Assembly: GCA_964058805.1 (NCBI GenBank)
Contig: CAXKVV010000359.1
Coordinates: 1 to 35,356, forward strand
Origin: Schoenoplectus triqueter
Lineage: Eukaryota > Streptophyta > Magnoliopsida > Poales > Cyperaceae
Direction of reading: 5' to 3'
DNA: 35,356 nt
In this document: piece by piece, positions 10,245 through 21,829 of the stretch
Position numbering within the stretch: the first letter of the stretch is position 1
Layout: the number at the start of each line of letters is the position of its first letter
Position numbers and translations under genes: made by a program
The notes under the pieces: generated by a model
Told to the model about the DNA's origin: nothing
What the model saw: only the letters and a program-made list of their open reading frames with translations
Databases searched by the model: none

Positions 10245-10605
10245 TGGAGGGATATTATTTTAATAATTTTGACAATGAATTTTTAAATAAATAAAAAATA
10301 AATCTTAAAAATAGAAAAAAGTTTATATAATTTATTACTTATAAGATTGACATTGATTCACATTTTATAAAATTTCATTATCATTTAATATCAAAATTTT
10401 ATATAATTTATAACAGTTTTAGGTTAATAATCATTGATAAATATATATCAAACATTAATGAAATTATATTAAATTTGAATCACTATCAATCTATAAGTAA
10501 AAGAAAGTACATATCTCTATTTTTTTTTCTATTTTTTAGAATTTTTAGAATTTATTTAAAATTTATTCTCAAGATTTTTAAAATAGCCATTGTCAAGAAT
10601 ACAGT
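10245..10605. mobile_element. Decayed family C foldback MITE
   Basis: GGAGGGATATTATTTTAATA, TTTTGACAATGAATTTTTAA and AATAAATCTTAAAAATAGAA at the left resemble the intron 2 element at 30624. The right end CTCAAGATTTTTAAAATAGC and CATTGTCAAGAAT is its partner. The middle pairs around TAATGAAATT. Confidence 0.5.
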
Positions 10606-11020
10606 TGTAACGGCTATCAAAACTGATTAATCATAATTAATGAGTAAACCATCACGTATTATAGTTGGCCAATTATTTTTTCAAGCTAAATAATGTTATA
10701 CATTAAAATTAAATAAAATTCATCTGAGTACTAATTATAATAATTAAAAATTTATAAAAAATAGACTTCATTTATTTTAATTAGATTTCAATTTTTTACT
10801 CAATTTAAAATCGATATATATATTTTTTCAAAATGACCGAAAGATCACAGATTTGGTACTTTTATTTGTATTTACAATTTCTAAAATAAATTTAATAAAC
10901 AAAATAATATCAAGTGTGTAAATAATTAGTTTTTGTCGAAATTATTAATGTTGCCATATATTAAAAATTAAATGCCAAATTATCTGCAAAAAATCTGATT
11001 AACCGGCCGCATAATGATTA
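10606..11020. other. AT-rich intergenic sequence
   Basis: No gene or recognised repeat between the family C MITE and the CACTA element. Confidence 0.4.
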
Positions 11021-11023
11021 ATA

Positions 11024-13307
11024 CACTACCATAAAAAAGACTTTTAGAACCGACTATTTAGCAACCATTAAATAGAAAATTGATTCTAAAAGGATTGAAT
11101 GATATTGTTGTAATTTGGATGAAATATTTTAGAACAAGTTATTATAAAATAAGGATTGTAATGGAAAGAACAATTATAGTGAATTTAGGTAAGCACTGAT
11201 TTTTTTAAGAAAGAGGTTCTAATTTAATAAGTTTAAAATTAATTTTGAAATAATGAATTCTAATCTAATAGAATTAAAATCGGTACTAACCGGATACATT
11301 TAAAACATGTTATAATAAAACTGATTTTAAACTTATTAAATTAGAATCGGTTATTTGAAAATCAGTTTTCATTAATTTATTTTTAAAATCAGTTATCTGA
11401 AAACTAACTCTAATCAAATAAATTTAAAATCAATTTGGAAGTAACCAGCTCTAATAAAGTAATTTTAAAATTAATTTTATTAAAATCGACTCTAATCTAT
11501 TTAGAGCTTATTTTTTTATCTGAGATACCTTATCTTTCATCTTTTAACGTCGCAACTCTTCCTTCTTCTTCTCTTTTCATGGATCTCTTCTCATCACCAG
11601 CTAAAATATTTTCTCACCGTCAACTTATAGCAAGCATTCATTCTTCTTCATCAATAATTTTCTCATCAAGGTACTTATTCTTCACATTAACTGAATTTTT
11701 TTTTATTTCTCCTGACTAGCTCTATAGAGTTAAAATTAATGATATCTAATTAACATCATCATTGCATAAATTGATTATATATATAATTTATAGTATTATT
11801 ATATAGGACCAAATTATCAAAACTTATATTAATTTAGGTTAATACTCGTTTGGGATTAATCCAATATGGACTAATCTCGAATAGTCCTCGATTTGGGACT
11901 ATTTTTTTGAAAAATTTGTCTCATTTAGAATAGTTAACATATACTAGCTATAATTTGATGTTTTGAGAAAGATTCGGTTAGTATTTCCCCTATTATTCCT
12001 ATGGGTACATACGTATATGAAAATTTACATTAACGTGCTCGGAGAGCTTAAGGGAAATATTGCTGAATTTTTCTCAAACACTAAATTGACTAGTGTATGT
12101 TCACTAACGAGATAGAAATATTCAAAAAATGAGTTACGATGGTTGACCGACCTAAAGTCTTATGTTAAACTTGATAAAAAATCAAAACCAACCGTAACCT
12201 ACAACCTAAACCTAAAACCCTAATTTCTAAACTTTAAACCCTAAATCCAAAACCCAAAACCTATAATTTCTAAATCCTAAATCTAAGAGTGATATTTTTG
12301 ATACAGATGGATCGTGATATTTGGATGTATAAAATCAAACGGAATACAGATGAATACTTGAGAGGGACCGATGAGTTTTTGAATTGTACGCAATTCAAAA
12401 TTTAAATTATAATTGGTCAATTTATGATATTGAGTTTTAACAACTTTATATTTTAATTTAGATTTAGGATTTGAAGTTAACTATTTGTTTTTGAAAATTT
12501 AGAGTCCAAAATAGCCAGGCGGTAAAGAGTGCGGTTATTATATTATGAGATCGATGCATAACATAATAACCAAATATTCCGGCTATAATTTTATTTGTAC
12601 TCTTTTATATATTTTTTGTTAATCAAACTAATAGAATTTTTTATTTTTTATAGGTTATTGAGACAGGTCCGCAATGTTATTCACAAGAAGACATTGATAA
12701 AATTAAGGAGATAGTTATAAATTATGTTGCGTCTCATGTTTGATTTACTTACTTTTTTTTTATTTCATAACTTGTACTGTTATTTATAAATATTTTGTAA
12801 TATATATTTTTACTTATTACTTATTATTAATTATTTATGTTATTATTTATTATATAAAAAAATATTTTATTATTTATGTGTTATTGTTGGTATTGCAAAT
12901 ATATATAGGGCGAGCAAAATATGGGCTGGACATTGAAAATAATTTTCGGAATGTTGAAAAAAAATATATTTAGAGCCAATTTTATACTAAAACCATTTCT
13001 AATTGGAAAAATGCATTAAAATCGGTTTTACGTAAACTGATTCTACAATTGATTTTAGAACCGGTTTAAAAAAAGGTTCTAAAATATGTTTCCGCTGTAA
13101 TATTTAGAGCCGATTTTTGGATAATATCATGCTCTAAAGGAATTTCTTTAAAACCGATTATTAACACAAAATCAACTCTAAAGATCCATCCTAACATTAT
13201 ATTTTAGCGCCGGTTATATAATATTTAATACTGTGTACCTTTAGAATCGGTTGTATAACCTATGCTAATTCTTTATATAATTGGTTCTAATTTTTTTTCT
13301 GATAGTA
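11024..13307. mobile_element. Non-autonomous CACTA (En/Spm-type) element
   Basis: It begins CACTACCATAAAAAAGAC and ends TTTTTTTTCTGATAGTA, whose complement TACTATCAGAAAAAAAA is a near match with the first C changed. ATA stands directly outside both ends (11021-11023 and 13308-13310), the 3-bp target duplication of this superfamily. Subterminal regions repeat motifs such as TTTTAGAACCGA, AAAATCGGTTTT and TAGAGCCGATTTT in both directions, typical of transposase-binding subterminal repeats. The interior is AT-rich. A short frame near 12660-12738 (CYSQEDIDKIKEIVINYV) may be a relic of the autonomous element. No transposase or TNPD-like frame remains. Confidence 0.75.
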
Positions 13308-13310
13308 ATA

Positions 13311-13815
13311 GCTTAACATTGCCTCATCTATCCGTTAAGTGCATTATGATATTTACAACACTGGTTAAGTCATCCCTACCCCACCCCTACCCCCACCCCA
13401 TATGTATATGATTTGAACAAGCGTATTCGTTTATTTATGAGCTAGGAGTAGTTAATCATTAAATTAAATTCATGTTCTAAGATATATCAAAATTGAGGTT
13501 ATTTACAATGGGTCGGATGTAGTCGATTTAGCTGACCAGGAAGAAAATGTCGCGTTACGGGTATAATTAGGTTTTGAATTTTTGAAACATCCAGCGTCGA
13601 TTTTAACAAAAAAAAAAAAAAAAAAAAAACAGTCTGCCCTAGTTTTATTTTTTTTGGGGCGAGAGTCCCTCGATTTTCGGAGATTTTTAACAGAAACACA
13701 AATTAAATAAGCCTGTGTTCAATCTCTACTCTTAATTTGAACACGCTTGTCTACGGAGCATCCATATTTTAATTTGATGAGATATATTGTGTAAGAAAAT
13801 TATGCTCCAATGTGA
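13311..13815. other. Intergenic sequence with a long A run
   Basis: It includes a C-rich stretch (CCCTACCCCCACCCCAT near 13381) and an uninterrupted A run at about 13608-13629 that could be the tail of a retroposed sequence. No coding support. Confidence 0.3.
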
Positions 13816-13817
13816 AA

Positions 13818-13968
13818 CTTATATGTCGGTCTTTTGGAAAATTGGATTCTCAAACTCAACAGAGATTTGAATATTTTCGTGTTTCTATTTTACATAACGG
13901 TTTCAAATTTGACAGGCTCGAATTAACTATTAATTATAAGCATGTAATGTGTGGAGGAAAAAGAATAG
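13818..13968 (+). repeat. Dispersed repeat G, copy 2
   Basis: TGTCGGTCTTTTGGAAAATT, AGAGATTTGAATATTTTCGTG, TTCAAATTTGACAGGCT and GCATGTAATGTGTGGAGGAA match 7990-8132. The spacing between the last two blocks is longer here by ATTAACTATTAATTATA-like sequence. Confidence 0.55.
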
Positions 13969-14600
13969 AAGTCAAAAGGATTGGTCGAGATTAAGAAATA
14001 TATATACATCATTTCCATTATTCCAGATTAGGAACGTGCAAAATTCACATGGTCAAATCGGCTTATCCTTGATACTTCGAGAACATCATTTTCTACTTGA
14101 TCGCTTTTTCAAAATGAAATAAAGAATCCTCATTCCATATATATAATATGTAGTCTTTTATAGAAATTGATTTTCAATATTTAAATATGTTGATTTAGTT
14201 TTGTTTAATTTTTTAATTATTTTTTCCTGCCAAAAAAGGATGCTAAACATGGTTGATTCGTTGTCCAATTTTCGTTCAGTAGAAGCCGTGTCCGTACTTT
14301 ATGTGCGAATCTCAATTTTTTCAAATTCTAATCACTGAAACGGTCCATTCATTGTGATTTACATACTGAGATTTTTCCGAGAACTAAACAATATCTTTAA
14401 TATAATTATTCATTTAAAATAAGAAAATTATTTTAATTAATGGACGGTGCATAATTATTTAATTCAGATCAATGAATTTTATTTCCGTCTAAAAAATAGA
14501 AAAAAAAATCTCAAAAAATTACATAAATTGTGTTGCCAAAAAATTGTAATTTTTAGATATTACATTGAACGACTTCATTCAAAGAAAGAAGCGATGAATT
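13969..14600. other. AT-rich intergenic sequence
   Basis: No gene, clear repeat or RNA recognised. Confidence 0.35.
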
Positions 14601-14619
14601 TTCAATTGAATCACCATGC

Positions 14620-14870
14620 AATTCAACCCAATCCGATTCGAATTCAATCTGACTCAATCTAATTTGTTCAGAAAGTCAAATTAATCTGATCTGATCCAAC
14701 TCAACTTAATCTGATTCGATCTGAAATTAAATAACTTATAATTCAAACGAAATCAACTTAAAATCCACATAATCAACATCTAAATTAATCTGACTCCATC
14801 CGACAAAACATAATTTTTTTTCAAGTTAAACTAACTCGATCCAACCTGACTCCAATCCGACCCGCTAGGC
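14620..14870. repeat. Degenerate repeat rich in TCCGA / CTGATC motifs
   Basis: Runs of CCAATCCGATTCGAATTC, CTGATCTGATCCAACTC, CTGACTCCATCCGAC and CTCCAATCCGACCCGC. Such strings are common at the edges of old plant hAT-type and related repeats. No defined ends. Confidence 0.35.
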
Positions 14871-15344
14871 CATATTACCGCCAGTGATATCACGTGATTT
14901 GCTAATAAATCACTTCAGGAGTCAGGACCATGACCATCTCAAGGAATAAACGGCGAAAAGTATTTGATGGCTGTTAATTCGTACTCGACTTCTGGACCTA
15001 ATAAAAAAATGAGGAATCAGGTAGAACCGTAGAAACGTTGACCTTATATTACAAGCAAAGAAATTTTTTTTTTTAAAATGTTCCGTCCATCTGATATTCT
15101 GCCTCTAATCTCGTAAAACCAAATAAAATGGCAAATCATAAATTATAATTAAACCATCAAACTAATGGGCTATGATGGTATGGCCGGCCTATGGGTAAAG
15201 CATGAAGATACACGGCTTTCTACACACGGATCGGAGCAAGAAATCCGAAAGTTTTATTAGTGAAATAAATAAAAATATTTATACGGATTTAATTTTTATT
15301 CTTTAAAAAAAATAATCGAAGTGCTTGACTATCATATCAACTAG

Positions 15345-15645
15345 AGGTGGTAATCGGAAGGATCCAGTCATATTAGTTTAATTTTTTAAAAGAAATCAGA
15401 TTAGATCGGGTTCGCATTCGGGCGTTTGGGTCGAGTTCATTATTTTCTTTAGGTCTTAGATTGATTTCATTGGTCATTTCTTTAGGTCTTAGATTGATTT
15501 CATTGGTCATTTCTTTAGGTCTTAGAATTGGTTATTTCATTTCAGTTTGATTTTTTTTTTAAATCAGATCAAGTTGATATCAGATCCAAATGAATCAGAC
15601 GGATTTTCGAATTGGATCAGATTTCATCACTTCTATCACTTTACA
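15345..15645. mobile_element. Possible hAT-like MITE
   Basis: TAGAGGTGGTAATCGGAAG at the left and GATTTCATCACTTCTA at the right are imperfect inverted repeats, and the arms carry GATCGGGTTCG / GGATCAGATTT-like motifs. I could not find a matching 8-bp target duplication. Confidence 0.35.
15444..15542 (+). repeat. 33-bp tandem repeat, three copies
   Basis: The unit starts TTTCTTTAGGTCTTAGATTG. Copies 15444-15476 and 15477-15509 are identical, and the third (15510-15542) has diverged in its second half. Confidence 0.85.
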
Positions 15646-15689
15646 TAATTTTTATTTTATTTTATGAAAAATATGATTTCTCATTATAA

Positions 15690-17610
15690 CCGGATAAATC
15701 AAACTACGGACATAATAGTGAATGAAACTTGACCAATTCTCAGCGCTTTCGGCAAGAATTGATTCCCTACAAAAGTAACTTCAGCAAAACAAATAAGTAA
15801 AAGTGATTGAAGAAATCCAATCAATGCTTTGCGATCTTTGCGGAGAAGAATGATACAACTATATGGAGTATGCACTGGCACAACCAGATGAAATGATGAA
15901 TCAAGTCAACATTGTCAACAACGAATGGGTCATGCCTAATCCATCTTACAAGCCATATTCAAAGGATTTGCCTGAATTTTAGAAGTGGATGCAAAGACGC
16001 TAAAGTTTGGGAGTTACAATAACTACAATCAGAATTTATATCAGAACAATCAAGAGCATTCTTTTCAACAGCCTTCTGGAAGTGGTAACCAAAATTTTTA
16101 TCAGAACACCTCATTTCTGAATCAAAACATTAAATCCTAGTTCAACCAACCGAGATGTCCGTACATTACCCCAGCCATTATTGAATTTATGCAAGGGCAA
16201 AAGAATATGAACCAGGTCTTACTAGAGTAGATGCAGACTATCAGCGCACATCTTGCGAAGCTCAATGCGAGAGAACGGAATAATGAATGTTTCAATGATA
16301 CATCTACCTCTACGGAACGTGACAAAACTGCCTAACAAACCCAAGACAAATTCCAGAGGAGAGGCAAAGGCGATAATCATGAGAGACGAGATTAGTGATT
16401 CAAAGCTCCCCAACATATAAGAAGTAAAATAGACTTTGAGAAGAAGAACCTTATGCTAAGGTCCATCCATGTCGAAGGAATTAGAAACAAAGATCATGAG
16501 GGAAACACCAGATGAACGCCTTGTGGACCTCGAAGGGTTAATGGTTGAAGAAGTTCTTTATGAGAAGAAACAAGAACATACAGAACCAACCAGTTCTATT
16601 TTGTCTGCACCCGCATCTAAACTTGCAAGAACATACTTGAATATTGACGAATTGGATCCTTACATGACTCATGTACAATCTGCATGGCCCGCATACATCG
16701 ATTCTAATCTGAGCAAGAAGAAGAAGGGAACAAATACATAATTTTTGTACCAACCACAAGTTTTTTTTTTCTAGAGATTTGCTAAAGTCAAGCGAAATAA
16801 GTAATTTTAGAAGTTCATGTAAGTTCTCAAGCAGCTCCAAATCACCATCGCTTTCATTGATGCACTGGTACAGATGCCTACCTACATTAAGTTCCTAAAA
16901 GATATACTCTCTAACAAGCGCGATCTTAAAAAATACAAAAGGGTCCAGTTGAATCTGAACTGCAATGAAATCCAAAGTAGGACGTTGCCGCTTAGACTGA
17001 AAGATCCAAAGAAGTTTACTATATCCTACATTCTCAAAAAAGTGATCATCAAAAAGGCTCTCTGGAATTAGGAGCAAGTGTGATTCTCATGTCATGTACG
17101 ATCTTTGAATAAATAAGTATTAGCAAGCTGAAACCGACATGAATGATTATCTAGCTAACTGAGGCCTCGATTCGACTATTCCTCGGGATAAGAGAAGATG
17201 TACCAGTTCAGGTCAGAAAATTTTTTTTGCCCAGAGATTTTATGATGATCGAGATAGAAGAGGACAAAGAAGTATCGATTTGACCAAGCTGTCAAGTATC
17301 TGTATGAAACTGAAGAGTGTTTTGTCATTGATACAATAGAAGAGTTGGTCAAGAAAAATCTAATGGAGCAGTATAACGCATCACTGGCATACCACGAGAG
17401 CTTCCTACTCGAGTGAATATCACACGACTAGTGAGACTAAAGTTGACAGGCCAATTGGTACAAATGTACTAGAGAAACCACAGAAACTTTGCTACACAAA
17501 TGTTGGATTATGGAGCACGATTTAGCCAGTGGGAGCAGATTTGAACAGATTGATTTATGGACGACGACCCTTCACCCGAACCTAGTTATGACCCACCTCA
17601 TTAGGGATTT
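15690..17610 (+). pseudogene. Decayed Athila-like gypsy retrotransposon, gag and protease region
   Basis: Broken frames read in order as an Athila-type gag: a CDLCGEE zinc-finger-like stretch near 15828-15850; MMNQVNIVNNEWVMPNPSY; FGSYNNYNQNLYQNNQEHSF near 16008; FMQGQKNMNQVLLE and ISAHLAKLNARER near 16190-16275; LVDLEGLMVEEVLYEKK near 16522; MPTYIKFLKDILSNKRDLKK from 16874; LRLKDPKKFTISYILKK; and LGASVILMS near 17070, matching the aspartic protease site region (DLGASINLMP in intact elements). Many stops and frameshifts occur. No reverse transcriptase, integrase or flanking LTR was found. The open frames at 16469-16741 and 16874-17071 are parts of this relic, not separate genes. Confidence 0.65.
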
Positions 17611-19090
17611 TGAGTCCTCAATTTGCACCTCTCTCTCTCTCTCTCTATTTTCTATATCTTAGATTTTGTGCATGATAATGCATGGATTAGCTTAGGGAAT
17701 AGTGACACTATTATAGTCATGATTTTTTATGGATTTTACATTGATATATCTTGTTCGGCTGACCACGACTACTTTTTTGATTTTTTGATTATCTGAATGT
17801 GGGCATGACACCTTGTTTTGATGTTTTCTACTGATGGTTATGTCGGTTCTACCAGCGGGTTTGGTTGGATTTAGATTTTTTGCAGTATCTTTTTTTTTTC
17901 CTTTTTTTTATTTTTAAGATCACGTAGCTTATATTTTAGACTTACATTTAGGTATGATGTGAGGATATGTGATGGATTGGGTTAATTTTATTTTGATTTT
18001 GATTATCATAACCTCATGGACTAATGTGTTGAGATTAAAAACTAAAATATATAATGTCTAGTCTCTTACATTTAGGTTTAGATGGACTTCTAGTATTTAA
18101 AATGAATTTATCACTGAATAAAAAAATTAACATGCCCACATGTCTAGAATGTCTTGTATGTTAGGGTTATCTAATATTTGAAAGAGTTTTAACAGTAAAG
18201 TCTTGTCTCTATGATTGAAATTAGCTATAGAAGTCCAACAAAAATAAAATAAAAAGATAAAAGATAAAAAAATCTTTTCAAAATATAATATCCGAGTGAT
18301 CGACAATCCCGTAGCTCACTTGTACATATAATAAATGAGTTATGAGTGAATGCATGCAATATACATCTTGAACAGTCTAGGTAAATCAAGCTATTATGTA
18401 TTATGCTAGTACAAGATAAGGACACGATCATTCAACTCTTTAATTTAAACTATTTTTTTTTATAAAAATATAGACTTTTATATATTTGTTTTAGTCGTAG
18501 AGATAGGAACCGGATGTTGAACCTACAAGATCTGAATAATTTTGATATGCGAGGTGTTTTGGCTAAGTCATGATATCTATTCTTTTAGTCATAAAATAAA
18601 ATTTTAGACATACCATGATAAGAAGAGCTAGGGTAAGGTTTCAAGGTTGGGTTGTCTCTGGCTCAAGAGTCGTTCGGTTTAACTCAACTGTATTTTGTCT
18701 CATGTCCTGTGGGGTGAAGAAGGATAATCACAACTAAACTTGATCTACCTGAATGATCAACTTTCTCATTTCGTTATATATTAGGAGTTTAGATCTAGAT
18801 TTTGGTATACTTTACACTATTAAGATTATAGTTTTACTTGAGGAAAAATAAGATTATGGCTTAGAAGATTTGATGTCATGCATTTATATCTATATTTTGA
18901 TCTGTGTTCTGTCTAAAATCAAGACTAAGCTCCTAAACTCATGTTTAATTTCATTATATTTTAATATTCATTTTGTTAAATTTGATTCTGTCTTAGCTAA
19001 TTTATATTTTAGAAAAATTCATGCTAAAGAGTTAGTGAATCTAATCTAGAACACAAGCTTTACACCTGGGAGCAACATGGGATCCACACA
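17611..19090. other. Intergenic, possibly the rest of the gypsy remnant
   Basis: It starts with a (CT)n run near 17629-17646. The rest is T-rich with no coding frame or LTR that I can recognise. Confidence 0.3.
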
Positions 19091-19094
19091 GGAC

Positions 19095-19458
19095 AAATCA
19101 TATTATAAATGCTATAAATGAAATTACCTTTGAAATAATGATAAATAAACAATATTGGAACATAAAGATAAAATTACCCTTTTCAAAATAGACAATAAAA
19201 AGTAAAAAAAATGAACAACTTTTTGTGCTATTATGAATTCATAAATAAAAAAGGAGAAAAAAAGAGAGACCGTTGTAAACATATTGAATTGAATTGCCTA
19301 CTCTAAATGAGAAAGATAAAAAAATTAATATTCAACAATGATTTTTTAGTTAGAAATGAGAAATCTTATTTTTCTACCGCGCATCACCGTGCATCACTAT
19401 GCTGCATGTTAGAGGAACAATCTGATATTTTGGAGATGATGAAAAAATAGGCCCTCTA
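19095..19458 (+). repeat. Direct duplication, copy 1 (~360 bp)
   Basis: ATATTATAAATGCTATAAATG, AAATTACCTTTGAAATAATG, AACATATTGAATTGAATTG and the later TTCAACAATGATTTTTTAG..TTTTTCTACCGC match copy 2 in the same order. Confidence 0.7.
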
Positions 19459-19636
19459 GAAACCACCAATAAACAAACGTGCAGCGCGATGATGTGCGCT
19501 AGACAATCAATCAGAGCGCAGAAATGAGGGCTTAGAGATACAACAAAACTTTTGAAGATATACAAGAAAAAGAACTAAAATTGTGCTGACTAAATGTCTA
19601 TGTTGTAATAAAATTCATTAATGAAAATAAAAAAAA

Positions 19637-20240
19637 GGATAAATTATATTATAAATGCCATAAATGAAATTACCTTTGAAACAACGATAAATAAACAATA
19701 CTGTAATATCAAGCTAAAATTACCCTTTTTCAAAATAGACAACAAAATGTACAAAAAAATGAATAAGTTTTTATTCTATTGTAAATTCATAAATAGAAAA
19801 GGAGAAAAAAAAGGAGAGACCATTGTAAACATATTGAATTGAATTGTCTACTCTAAATGAGAACAATAAAAAAATTAATATATGTAAACTTAGAGAATCA
19901 AATGAAAACCATGAAGAAAAGAAAAAAAAACATGACAAATACATACCATTATAAATGTCACATCCTTGAATAATCAACTTATTGAATAAATAAATAAAAC
20001 AAAAAGATAATGTTAGAAAATTCAAGTCAAGTATAAAAAAATCTACGATGATTTTTATTCTTTCTTTCTTTACAAAAATATATTCAACAATGACTTTTTA
20101 GTTAGAAATAAGGAATTTTATTTTTCTACCATATGTCATCGCATGTCACTGATCATCGGAGTCATCTGATCTTCTTGAGATGTACATCGGAGGAGTCAGC
20201 TGATCTTCTTGAGATGGGTGAAAAAAATGAGCCCCCTAAA
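19637..20240 (+). repeat. Direct duplication, copy 2, interrupted at about 19881-20085
   Basis: 19637-19880 and 20085-20240 together equal copy 1. The block between (ATATGTAAACTTAGAG ... TTTATTCTTTCTTTCTT) is absent from copy 1. In the second part GGAGTCATCTGATCTTCTTG is itself repeated twice (about 20157-20220). Confidence 0.65.
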
Positions 20241-21825
20241 GTACAAATCAAGCAAAATCACAAATTGGCCAAGGAAGTGCTACTTGAGAAGAGGGGAAAT
20301 AGAGAAACATGAAACATGGAACAATGTCTATATTTTTCTTCACGTGATTCAAAATTTCGACTAACACATGAATAGGTTACTCCGTTACTGTGTATGGGCG
20401 TGAGTGCTTTTTAATTGGAACCGTACTGCCAACCGTTCTCAAAAAGACTAACATTACATGATAGATGATACTGTTATCTTAATCCGATGGAGATCAATTG
20501 GAACAGTTCTTTTTGATCCGATCGGGATAACAGGAAGAATAACAGCAGATAGATTCAGATTCGATAACAGTAACACACACCAACATACAAGTATACGACT
20601 CTAATTTCCAGGTCAGTGGGTCCCACATATATGGACTGTACTGACACTTCGGTTCAGGAATTATTGCAGCAGCATTTCCAGATCAGCAGTCATGCAACAA
20701 TCTGATCCAATGAATCATGAGCTAGCTGACAAGTGACAATGTACAAGGTTCAAGGTTGTAATATAAACTCGTCAGAATATCTAACGAAACAATCTTGGCG
20801 GACCCACCACGTGTATGAACTGGAAAAGTTGAACCGATTTTATTTTTCTGTGTAATTCAATTTCAGGAGAGCATGCATCAGTAAAATTTTCCATCTTCTC
20901 GATCCTTGAACTTTTCAATTCAACACGATAGGCAAGACTAGCGAATTGACCGACTTTTTCGTGTGGGTCAGTCAGTGACGTGTTCAAGTATTATATTTAT
21001 CGTATTTTTAAATATATATTTATTTTCTGAATAATTTTAATATGATTAAATACCCATATCTAACATGTCAAACAAGATCACACAAATCTAGCACATATAA
21101 TATGTATAAAGACACATTTAGTATTTTATGATTTTTTATTTTTTTTAATTTTATTATATTCTTCTGTCCGCAGTTTTTTTTTATTATTCTTTATATTTTT
21201 TATTTTTTTTTGAATTTATATATGCTACATAAGTATCGATACATAACAAATAAACACAAACACGTATTGTACTGTGTGTTAGACCTATCACATATTTTAA
21301 ACGTGTATATTCAAATTTTAAAGATCATAATATACTAAAACACACATCTAAATATGTAAATGCATGTTGATACAACACATTTGATGTATAATATGAAGAT
21401 ACACAAATTTGTTAATTCACTACGCAAAGTAATCGGAGATGTCATAAAACTTTGAAACCAAAATTTATCCCAAATAATTAAATATTTATTAATTATTTGG
21501 ACCGGCGAACATTTTCCGAAGAAAAGTCAAATAACTGCGGTCCCTCCCTCTGATTGATGTTACGTATGAAACTATGAATCTAAACTTAACGGGTATATAA
21601 GGCCATAAGGTAAAAGGTGCCGGAGTCGGGAGATGCATGAATTTTCACCAAACATTTAAAAAAATAGTAAAATTTTCTTTTGTGAATTTTATTCTGACTT
21701 CCGAGGTTAACGTTTGATATATGAAATATTCTAAAACAGTGTTCCCATTCTTTGTAGCAGATCTTACGGGTCGCAACACTCGTCAGCATGTTTGAAAACA
21801 ACCAAATAATTAATCGAATATATTA
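20241..21825. other. Intergenic sequence, less AT-rich at 20380-20990
   Basis: 20560-20990 is a higher-complexity island with a G-box core (CACGTG near 20809) and GGTCAGTGGGTCCCACA near 20611, but no spliced or long coding frame. 21000-21500 is AT-rich. No gene is called. Confidence 0.3.
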
Positions 21826-21829
21826 AAAA

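Noticed and set aside
10104..10286. Frame starting MSEPCSMKKTVTVSHP as a gene, also visible near 3649
   Set aside because: The sequence downstream differs between the duplicated copies and is low complexity. No frame is conserved in all three copies.
12181..12290. AAACCCTAA-like strings as an interstitial telomere
   Set aside because: The units are irregular (CTAAACCTAAAACCCTAAT, CCCTAAATCCAAAACCC) and lie inside the CACTA element. No regular TTTAGGG array.
13499..13699. Minus-strand 66-residue frame with a run of phenylalanines
   Set aside because: The run is the translation of the poly-A stretch at 13608-13629.
16469..17071. Open frames of 90 and 65 residues as independent genes
   Set aside because: Their content (LVDLEGLMVEEV, FLKDILSNKRDL, KDPKKFTISYILKK) reads as consecutive pieces of one decayed gypsy gag/protease region.
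20781..20987. Minus-strand 68-residue frame as a gene
   Set aside because: No recognisable motif, no splice or promoter context. The higher GC content alone is not enough.
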